NCBI GenBank assembly: GCA_900551225.1
Contig: URUZ01000120.1
Coordinates: 1 to 12,931 of the forward strand
DNA from: an uncultured Clostridium sp.
GTDB lineage: Bacteria > Bacillota > Clostridia > Lachnospirales > Lachnospiraceae
Direction of reading: 5' to 3'
DNA: 12,931 nucleotides
Program-made: the position numbers and the translations under genes
Shown: positions 6,354 to 12,252 of the stretch, piece by piece
Position numbering within the stretch: the first letter of the stretch is position 1
How the letters are laid out: each line of letters opens with the position of its first letter
Notes under the pieces: generated by a model
The model's input: only the letters and a program-made list of their open reading frames with translations
Told to the model about the DNA's origin: nothing
Databases searched by the model: none

Positions 6354-6566
6354 CTACCCGCGTGCGCCAAAATGGACTTTCAGCAGGTCCGCCGCATCCA
6401 CCGGACCCCCTATGGCCTCACTGTCAATCAAGGGGGCCTTTAAGCGCAGCCTTTTATCTTCTGAGAACACGAACACACATGGATAACCCACCTCATCTTT
6501 TTTAATGTACCAATAAAATGTCTGCCCTCTGAAGATAATCTTCCTTTTTCCCTTTTTACTAATCAT
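6354..6566 (-). CDS. Hypothetical small basic protein, 70 aa, coupled to recQ
   Basis: The protein starts MISKKGKRKIIFRGQTFYWY and contains a beta-rich core (CVFVFSEDKRLRLKAPL). It resembles small uncharacterised Clostridia proteins in which a basic start precedes a short beta-sandwich, but no function is known. The ATG overlaps the recQ stop as ATGA (6563-6566), a classical coupled arrangement, and is preferred to an in-frame GTG at 6590 lying inside recQ. Confidence 0.65.
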   Translation of the reverse strand: MISKKGKRKIIFRGQTFYWYIKKDEVGYPCVFVFSEDKRLRLKAPLIDSEAIGGPVDAADLLKVHFGARG

Positions 6567-9025
6567 GATACAGTGGACTCCAACAGCCACTCCACGATCC
6601 CTCTCTGGGCCTTCTCATTATAATAAAACACATCGTACTCGTTTCCATTGTCGCTCAGCCGCTTCTCTGTCATAATCCCAAAGGCTTCTCCGGCCTCAGC
6701 CAGTTTCTTCCGCTTCATTCCATTGAAGAACTGTTCCTCAAAACAGCCGTCATCTGTCAGCTTCTGTTCCACTGATTTAATGGTCAGGCGTTTCATGGAA
6801 TCCTCGTCCCGCAGATCATTGATCTGTCCTATAAAATCGCTGAGCGTCACACGTTCCGAATAATGAAGCTGTTCTGCCAGCTCCTGGGTCATGGCAAAAT
6901 CCGTCTTATTCCCCTTGCTCTTTTTCTTTTTAACTGTGGCAATCTCAACAGGCGCTGCCGCCTGTTTCACCGGCTCCGGGCCTGCGCTCTCCCAGGCGGT
7001 CAGTGCCGCTTCCAGGGACCAGTCCGCCATCTCCTCATCATCGCTGGAAAAATAAAGGTCGTCCTCCATATACATCCCATCGTCAAACATAGCATTCCCC
7101 TTGCTGTCCGCCTGCTCCGCTGCAGCTGACGGCACTCTGACCATCTGCCCGGCTGCCCCCACATTTTCCATCACACATGTCAGGAAACGCTCTCCGTACT
7201 TCTCGTATTTATATTCTCCCACACCGGATACGCTCAGCATCTCCGCCTTGGACCCGGGCTTTACAACGCACATGTGGGTCAGCGTCTTATCGGAGAACAC
7301 AATATACGGCGGCACCTTTTCTTCTCTGGCAATCTCAGACCGCAGGGCGCGCAGCTTCTCAAACAGCGTCTCCTCAGCCTGGGTGAACTCTGAACCGGCC
7401 ATCCCTGCGGCCGTCCCTTTCCGTCCCTTTTTCTCCTTCTTCACCTTTGCCGGGTGATCCTGCTCCTTGGCCATCTTCATGGAGACAGCTTCTTCCCCGC
7501 GCAGTACCAAACCTGATTTCTCCGTCAGCTTAACAATCGAATATTCGTCATTGGTGGCCGACAGATAGTCATTTAACATCAGGTAGTTCACCACCTGCCG
7601 CAACTTATACACGGGCACCTTTGCCAGTTCTCCATAGAAGGGATTTTCATCCATCCGGTAATTCCTGATCTTAGCCGTATTAGCCCCGTGGACCGTATCG
7701 ACGATCACATTGATCCCGTACCTCTGCCTGCAGTTTTCCACACAGCCAATCAGCGCTTTTGCGATATCCGTCACATCCACTGCCTCAAACTGGCTTAAAC
7801 AGTTGGAACAGTTGCCGCAGTAATTCCCGCCGTATTCCCCAAAATACCGCAGTATGTAGTCCCGCAGGCACTCGTTAGTAAAGCAGTAAAATGTCATCTT
7901 CTTAAGCCGTTCCCTGTCGCGCTCCATCACAAGATCCCTGGTCACCGGGTCCAGATCCTGGTTGTCCTGGTTGTTGTCAATGAAAAACTGGTTGGTCACC
8001 ACATCCTGGCCGCTGTACAGCAGGATACACTCCGACGGCTCCCCGTCACGGCCCGCGCGGCCTGCCTCCTGATAGTAGCTCTCCATATTCTTGGGCATAT
8101 TGTAGTGGATTACATAGCGCACATTGGACTTGTCGATTCCCATTCCAAAGGCGTTGGTGGCCACGATGATGCCCACCCGGTCGAATATGAAGTCATCCTG
8201 GTTCTTCTTGCGCTCATTGTCGCTGAGGCCTGCATGGTAGCGGGTCACGGGCAGACCGCTCTCCTGAAGGCGCTGGCAGACGTCCTCCACGTTTTTCCTG
8301 GTCAGGCAGTAGATGATGCCGCTCTCCCCCGGGTGCAGATCAATGTAGTTCTTCATGCAGGCGAATTTATCCTTAGGGGACTGCACTCCGAAATACAGGT
8401 TGGGCCGGTCAAATCCGGTGGTGGTCACCGTAGGGTCCCGCAGCTGCAGCATATCGATGATATCATCCCGCACCTCCATGGTAGCCGTGGCTGTAAATGC
8501 GCTGACCACAGGCCGTCTGGGCAGCCTGTTGATGAACTCCACAATCTTTAAATAGCTGGGCCGGAAATCCTGCCCCCACTGGGACACACAGTGGGCCTCA
8601 TCCACTGCAACCATAGAGATCTTCACATTCCGGTCCATGGCGAAGTTCAGGAATTCCTCAGTGGCCAGCCGCTCCGGGGCCACATAGATAATGGGATAAC
8701 GCCCGGCTCTGGCATAGTCAAGAGCCTTGTAATACTGGGCCGCGGTCAGGGAGCTGTTCAAATATGCCGCATGGACCCCCACCTGGTTCAAAGCCCCCAC
8801 CTGATCCTTCATCAGAGAGATCAGCGGGGAGATCACCAGGGTGATCCCATCCATCATCAGGGCCGGGAGCTGGAAACAGATACTTTTCCCAGCGCCCGTG
8901 GGCATGATCCCCAGGGTATCCTTCCCCTCCAGGATGCTGTCAATCAGCACCTCCTGGCCGCTGCGGAACGCATCATATCCAAAATACTGCTTCAGCATCC
9001 TGCATTTATCCATCAATTTTTCCAT
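6563..9025 (-). CDS. recQ: ATP-dependent DNA helicase RecQ
   Basis: RecQ unwinds DNA 3' to 5' in recombination and replication-fork repair. In an 820-aa protein the Walker A MPTGAGKS is at 41-48 and DEAH at 142-145, followed by SAFTATAT (motif III), HAGL, VATNAFGMGIDK and the motif VI QEAGRAGRDG. A four-cysteine zinc site (NECLRDYILR, then YCGNCSNC) precedes the winged-helix RQC part, and an HRDC domain (about 535-610) follows. An acidic linker (DDEEMADWS region) then leads to an extra C-terminal winged-helix-like domain (about 695-820). The total exceeds the roughly 600 aa of E. coli RecQ. The ATG at 9025 has AGG five bases upstream. An in-frame ATG at 9055 is less likely because the predicted promoter would start transcription at or after it. 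Confidence 0.95.
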   Translation of the reverse strand: MEKLMDKCRMLKQYFGYDAFRSGQEVLIDSILEGKDTLGIMPTGAGKSICFQLPALMMDGITLVISPLISLMKDQVGALNQVGVHAAYLNSSLTAAQYYKALDYARAGRYPIIYVAPERLATEEFLNFAMDRNVKISMVAVDEAHCVSQWGQDFRPSYLKIVEFINRLPRRPVVSAFTATATMEVRDDIIDMLQLRDPTVTTTGFDRPNLYFGVQSPKDKFACMKNYIDLHPGESGIIYCLTRKNVEDVCQRLQESGLPVTRYHAGLSDNERKKNQDDFIFDRVGIIVATNAFGMGIDKSNVRYVIHYNMPKNMESYYQEAGRAGRDGEPSECILLYSGQDVVTNQFFIDNNQDNQDLDPVTRDLVMERDRERLKKMTFYCFTNECLRDYILRYFGEYGGNYCGNCSNCLSQFEAVDVTDIAKALIGCVENCRQRYGINVIVDTVHGANTAKIRNYRMDENPFYGELAKVPVYKLRQVVNYLMLNDYLSATNDEYSIVKLTEKSGLVLRGEEAVSMKMAKEQDHPAKVKKEKKGRKGTAAGMAGSEFTQAEETLFEKLRALRSEIAREEKVPPYIVFSDKTLTHMCVVKPGSKAEMLSVSGVGEYKYEKYGERFLTCVMENVGAAGQMVRVPSAAAEQADSKGNAMFDDGMYMEDDLYFSSDDEEMADWSLEAALTAWESAGPEPVKQAAAPVEIATVKKKKSKGNKTDFAMTQELAEQLHYSERVTLSDFIGQINDLRDEDSMKRLTIKSVEQKLTDDGCFEEQFFNGMKRKKLAEAGEAFGIMTEKRLSDNGNEYDVFYYNEKAQRGIVEWLLESTVS

Positions 9026-9057
9026 CTTAACCTGCCTTTCCTCCCCGGCCTTCATCC

Positions 9058-9085
9058 CTTATAGCAAAAACAGTGTTAACATCAA
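9058..9085 (-). promoter_or_regulatory. Sigma-A-type promoter for recQ and downstream genes
   Basis: On the minus strand, TTGATG (9085-9080, 4/6) is followed by a 16-bp spacer and TATAAG (9063-9058, 5/6) with an extended TGC in front. Transcription would start near 9051, just past the upstream in-frame ATG (9055) and about 25 bases before the preferred recQ start at 9025. Confidence 0.6.
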
Positions 9086-9136
9086 TTTTAAACTCGGTGG
9101 GATCAAATAAGATTCTCTGAAAACAGACCGGTACAT

Positions 9137-9153
9137 ACCGCCTGAAAGGCGGT
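9137..9153. other. Perfect 7-bp hairpin between the DhaR-like gene and recQ
   Basis: ACCGCCT (9137-9143), loop GAA, AGGCGGT (9147-9153). It is GC-rich but followed by no T-run on either strand, so it is not a classical intrinsic terminator. It could help end minus-strand transcription from the regulator gene or be a remnant of a dispersed repeat. Confidence 0.4.
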
Positions 9154-9220
9154 TAGAATTTATCATACTGGAAATAAAGTATATCAGATACAGCCGGAAA
9201 ATGCAAGGCGGGCGGAGGCA

Positions 9221-9263
9221 AAAATTGACTAGCGAAAATTGACTGGGTGTGACTGGGTGTGAC
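9221..9263. repeat. Nested short direct repeats
   Basis: AAAATTGACT occurs at 9221-9230 and again at 9235-9244, and the second copy runs into two perfect tandem copies of GACTGGGTGT (9241-9250 and 9251-9260) followed by GAC. The array directly abuts the hairpin 9263-9293. It lies in the noncoding gap downstream of the regulator and has no coding explanation. Such hairpin-plus-short-repeat blocks resemble dispersed intergenic repeats, but only one block is visible here. Confidence 0.7.
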
Positions 9264-9293
9264 CTGGGACAGCGTCTCCGCCGTCCCCACAGG
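9263..9293 (-). terminator. GC-rich hairpin just downstream of the DhaR-like gene
   Basis: Stem pairs are CCT/AGG (9263-9265 with 9291-9293), GGGAC/GTCCC (9266-9270 with 9283-9287) and GCG/CGC (9272-9274 with 9279-9281). There is one A-C mismatch, a three-base bulge at 9288-9290 and a TCTC loop. It begins 8 bases past the regulator stop codon, where a terminator is expected, but lacks a T-run on the minus strand. It may be a weak terminator or part of a REP-like element. Confidence 0.35.
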
Positions 9294-9300
9294 CTTCCAT

Positions 9301-10983
9301 TTATCCCAGCTTATACTCCTCCATCTTCCGGTACAGCGTGGCCCTTCCGATCCCCAGCAGCCTGGCAATCTCCGTCTTGCTGCAGCCGGTCTCCAAAAGC
9401 TCCCCGATCTTTTTCTTTTCCAGGCTGCTTAAGGACATGTCCTCCAGGTCCGCCCTGTGAAATGTTCCCATATCCCGCAGCTCCCCGGCGGTGACCAGGC
9501 CGGTGTTCCTGCGGACAATGGTCTCCAGCTTTGCCTCCAGCAGGTTCAGGTTCTCATTCCACTTGTATTTCCACAGGAAATCCGCTGCATCGGGACTCAG
9601 GCTCACATTTCTCTTGTGGTATTTCTCCTTGTAGAATGCCATTCCGGAGTCCAGCATACTCTGGAACACTGCCCTGTCCTCCTGTATGCCCGGAACCTCA
9701 AGCCGGTGTTCCATAATATTCAGATACAGCTCCTCCATAAAGTACCCCTTCTCCACCATATTTTTCAAATCCCTGGTGGTGGAGAAGATAAACCGCACAT
9801 CTGATTCCGTGTTCCTGTAACGGTTCACCGGGAGCTTCCCGGTCTTTAAAAAGACCAGCAGCCGCTCCTGGAGATACTGGGGCAGATTTTCAATATCATG
9901 GATCAGGACCGTCCCGCCGTGGGACATCTTCAGCTCCCCGAATTCATCAAACAGGAAGGTCTCCAGCAGATCCCGGTACATGTTGTCACAGTGGATCTTC
10001 TTAAGCCCGCCCAGGCGCCGTTCCGAATGGTTCACAATCCCCTTGGCCACAATCTCATTTAAACTGCTGCTCTTCCCCTCCAGCAAAACGTTATAAGGTG
10101 AAACGGCCAGCGCCTTCCCTCTCTCCGCCAGCCCGCCCGGCAGCGCCCAGGACGCCCATTTAAAGGTGACCATGGAGCCCATCTGGGAGGAATTTACATC
10201 CTTCACAATATCACCCACTGTCCGCAGGCAGAACATCACCCCATAGTTCATCCCGTTGAGGCTCACCCGTTTGCTGGACACCAGGCCATAGAAGGAAACG
10301 TCCTGGGATTCAAAGTAGAACCGCTCGCCCTGAAGCTCCATCCCTTCCCGGAAATACTCTTCAATGATCTTGTGGGGTATCAGTTCCTGAAGTTTTCTCC
10401 CCGCACCGCTGCCCCTGATCTTAAAATGCTTCTTAAAGGCCCTGTTCATGTGCAGCACATTGCCGGAGGGGTCTGTGTAGACCACACATTCGCTCAGCAG
10501 ATCCATCAGGATCTCCCGCTCCGCCACTGCCTTGGCCAGCGCCTCATTTTCGCTGTCATTGCGCACTTTGCCGGCCAGCAGCTCCGCCATATTCTCCAGG
10601 AATTCCACGGAGGTGTCCAGATTCTGGAACAGCGATTTCACCCGGTGCCGGGGCAGGGTCAGGGCGATGGCCCCGATCACGTAGTTGTCATAAAATATGG
10701 GCACGCCCACCAGTCCCACCATCTTACACTCCTCAAACTGCTTGCAGGCGCGGCAGTTGGCCAGCTTGCGCTTGTCCTCCACGATGATCTTCTCCCGCCG
10801 GTTGATCACCTCGGGAAGAATCGACCCATCCTCTATCTTGTTGTACAGGCTGAAATACCGGAACGCATTTCCGATAATTGTAAGGCTGTTATCCACAATG
10901 ATAACATCCGCGTCCACTGTGTTTGATATAATATCCGCAAACCGCTGAACAAATTCCTTGATACTTCCAAGTCTGGTCTCCAA
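9301..10983 (-). CDS. DhaR-like GAF-PAS-AAA-Fis regulator with degenerate AAA+ module
   Basis: The 560-aa protein has the order of the PrpR/AcoR/DhaR class: GAF-like (about 15-140), PAS (about 155-260), AAA+ (about 265-480) and a Fis-type HTH_8 (about 518-558, KTEIARLLGIGRATLYRKME). The AAA+ part is altered. The Walker A position reads LLEGKSSSLNE (301-310) instead of GESGTGKE. The stretch that should hold the GAFTGA loop is deleted (FLFDEFGELKMSHGG, 343-357). Walker B reads GGTVLIHDIENLP instead of GGTLFLDEIxxLP. It therefore probably cannot hydrolyse ATP or remodel sigma-54. E. coli DhaR acts from a sigma-70 promoter and is switched by DhaK/DhaL, and dhaKL-type genes lie just upstream here. 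TTG is the start, with GGGGGAG seven bases before it and no nearby ATG. Confidence 0.85.
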   Translation of the reverse strand: METRLGSIKEFVQRFADIISNTVDADVIIVDNSLTIIGNAFRYFSLYNKIEDGSILPEVINRREKIIVEDKRKLANCRACKQFEECKMVGLVGVPIFYDNYVIGAIALTLPRHRVKSLFQNLDTSVEFLENMAELLAGKVRNDSENEALAKAVAEREILMDLLSECVVYTDPSGNVLHMNRAFKKHFKIRGSGAGRKLQELIPHKIIEEYFREGMELQGERFYFESQDVSFYGLVSSKRVSLNGMNYGVMFCLRTVGDIVKDVNSSQMGSMVTFKWASWALPGGLAERGKALAVSPYNVLLEGKSSSLNEIVAKGIVNHSERRLGGLKKIHCDNMYRDLLETFLFDEFGELKMSHGGTVLIHDIENLPQYLQERLLVFLKTGKLPVNRYRNTESDVRFIFSTTRDLKNMVEKGYFMEELYLNIMEHRLEVPGIQEDRAVFQSMLDSGMAFYKEKYHKRNVSLSPDAADFLWKYKWNENLNLLEAKLETIVRRNTGLVTAGELRDMGTFHRADLEDMSLSSLEKKKIGELLETGCSKTEIARLLGIGRATLYRKMEEYKLG

Positions 10984-11021
10984 GGCCTAACTCCCCCAGT
11001 TCCTGAAGGTTGCCCTTCCAA

Positions 11022-11041
11022 ATTTTATAGATAAAATTATA
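11022..11041 (-). promoter_or_regulatory. Perfect -10 box and palindromic operator before the DhaR-like gene
   Basis: On the minus strand a perfect TATAAT (11041-11036) is followed by a 14-bp dyad with a two-base centre, ATTTTAT-AG-ATAAAAT on the plus strand (11022-11037). The start of transcription would fall within the dyad, a repressor-like position. The expected -35 would fall in the terminator stem and matches poorly, suggesting weak or activator-dependent expression. The leader to the TTG start is about 45 bases. Confidence 0.45.
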
Positions 11042-11045
11042 CCGC

Positions 11046-11073
11046 AAAAGGGAGGAAAATTCCTCCCTTTTTT
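11046..11073 (-). terminator. Rho-independent terminator of the dhaK-dhaL operon
   Basis: A perfect 12-bp stem, AAAAGGGAGGAA (11046-11057) with TTCCTCCCTTTT (11060-11071), closes a 2-base AA centre (four unpaired bases in practice). It ends in TTTT on the minus strand and TTTTTT on the plus strand, so it can work in both directions. It starts 9 bases after the last operon stop codon and separates the kinase operon from the regulator gene. Confidence 0.93.
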
Positions 11074-11082
11074 AAGATTATC

Positions 11083-11571
11083 CTACTGATTTAGTTTTTT
11101 TCTGAAGAATACCTCGCAGATGGGATCTCCCTTGGCAATCGTCTTGCCCAGTTCAAATTCAAAATCCGGGAAGGTGCTGGCAATTCCCCGGTCGCCGTCC
11201 ATGGCGATGTCACAGAGACATGCGATCTTCTCCTCATCGTCCGTCAGCTTTTTCCATGCGGCAACCAGCGGGCAGTAGTGGAATTCGATCTTCATCTCCT
11301 CATCCGTCACATCGGTGTCCATCTCAAAGATATTGCGCACATTGTCATTGACAAACTCCGGGGCGAATTCCTTTAAGTCACTGGTCTTGGTATACTTATT
11401 GTCCCCGTGGAAACAGCCGCAGGCCTTGATGGCGTCCCTGGCGAAATCGTAATCCAGCCCGCGTTTTACGGCCTCCTCTATCAGGTAATAGAACCAGGTG
11501 GCCCTGTGCTCAAATGCTGCTCTCAGGTCGTCAATGTGTTCTCCTCTGTCACTTGGGTTGTTTGTAATCAT
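11083..11571 (-). CDS. L-2-amino-thiazoline-4-carboxylate (ATC) hydrolase-family protein
   Basis: The 162-aa protein matches the ATC hydrolase family. The strongest blocks are CGCFHGDN (51-58), FHYCPLVAAWKKL (97-109), ACLCDIAMDGDRGIAS (117-132) and LGKTIAKGDPICEVFFRK (141-158). The named activity opens the thiazoline ring of L-ATC to N-carbamoyl-L-cysteine, a step in cysteine formation in Pseudomonas, but most family members are untested. Conserved Cys, His and Asp residues suggest a hydrolytic or metal site. It is the last gene of the dhaK-dhaL operon, 16 bp after dhaL, with GGAGG nine bases before the ATG. No N-carbamoyl-cysteine amidohydrolase is nearby, so the real substrate is more likely tied to the kinase. 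Confidence 0.82.
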   Translation of the reverse strand: MITNNPSDRGEHIDDLRAAFEHRATWFYYLIEEAVKRGLDYDFARDAIKACGCFHGDNKYTKTSDLKEFAPEFVNDNVRNIFEMDTDVTDEEMKIEFHYCPLVAAWKKLTDDEEKIACLCDIAMDGDRGIASTFPDFEFELGKTIAKGDPICEVFFRKKLNQ

Positions 11572-11587
11572 GTCTTATTTCCTCCAT

Positions 11588-12238
11588 TTATCTTTCTATT
11601 TGATTGATGATACAATCCATCAGCGTAGTAATCTGATAGGACATTGTTACCGCTCCCGGGTCCAGATGGCCCTTTCCCTTGTTGGCCTGGTAGGTGGCCC
11701 TGCCTCTCACCGCCTCCATGTCCATGGTGGACCGGGCGCCGTTTACAGCCGCCTCCTTCACCCGCTGGGCCGTGGTCCGTTCGTCTGTCCCTGCTTCAAT
11801 GCATTCCCGGTAGCAGTCCACCGCCGGGGCCAGGCAGTCAATCATGGTCTTCCACCCCCTCTGGGCATTTCCCCGGGACATGATTGCCTCCAGCATGGCG
11901 TTTAACGCCTGGTACATATCCTCATTTCCGATGGTGTCCCTGCCCTTTAAGGCCTTGGCCGCCCCTATGTAGGCGCTGCCATAGAGCACGCCCGAGGAGC
12001 CGCCGATCACGGACATCATGATCTTTCCGATCTCCTTAAACAGCTCCGGAACCGCCATCATTTCCAGGCGGTCCGCCTCCTCCACCAGCTTCTCAAACCC
12101 CATGTTGATGTTGGTCCAGTGGTCCCCATCCCCAGTGGCGCTGTCCAGTTCAGTGATGTAATCCCCTTTGGAATGGATCAGTTCGTATGCTTTTTTTATG
12201 TAATCCACATAATCCTTTGACGTCAGTTGAAATCCCAT
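11588..12238 (-). CDS. dhaL: DhaL-type dihydroxyacetone kinase subunit (ADP-binding)
   Basis: This 216-aa helical-barrel subunit binds the nucleotide (ADP or ATP) and Mg ions and phosphorylates the substrate held by DhaK. Metal ligands are in LDSATGDGDH (D32, D37, D39). The phosphate-lid glycines are in GGSSGVLYG (79-87), and the closing motif is RGRATY (178-183) with HLDPGA (191-196). Two substitutions stand out against E. coli DhaL: Trp41 replaces Gly of GDADHG, and Trp129 replaces Asp of GDKTM (here RGWKTMID). The ATG has AGGAGG eight bases upstream, 14 bp after dhaK. Whether the donor is PTS-phosphorylated (DhaM) or free ATP cannot be told. Confidence 0.9.
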   Translation of the reverse strand: MGFQLTSKDYVDYIKKAYELIHSKGDYITELDSATGDGDHWTNINMGFEKLVEEADRLEMMAVPELFKEIGKIMMSVIGGSSGVLYGSAYIGAAKALKGRDTIGNEDMYQALNAMLEAIMSRGNAQRGWKTMIDCLAPAVDCYRECIEAGTDERTTAQRVKEAAVNGARSTMDMEAVRGRATYQANKGKGHLDPGAVTMSYQITTLMDCIINQIER

Positions 12239-12252
12239 GTCCTATGCCTCCT

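Noticed and set aside
8105..9064. Several plus-strand open frames of 66-157 codons opposite recQ
   Set aside because: They are shadows of a strongly conserved RecQ coding sequence in high-GC DNA and show no protein-like motifs of their own.
9153..9368. Minus-strand 71-codon frame spanning the repeat block and the 3' end of the DhaR-like gene
   Set aside because: Its start lies inside the regulator in another frame and its sequence is mostly the translated direct repeats; no family likeness.
10372..10948. Plus-strand open frames of 184 and 83 codons opposite the DhaR-like gene
   Set aside because: The opposite strand encodes recognisable GAF and PAS regions; these frames have no matching family features and no convincing start.
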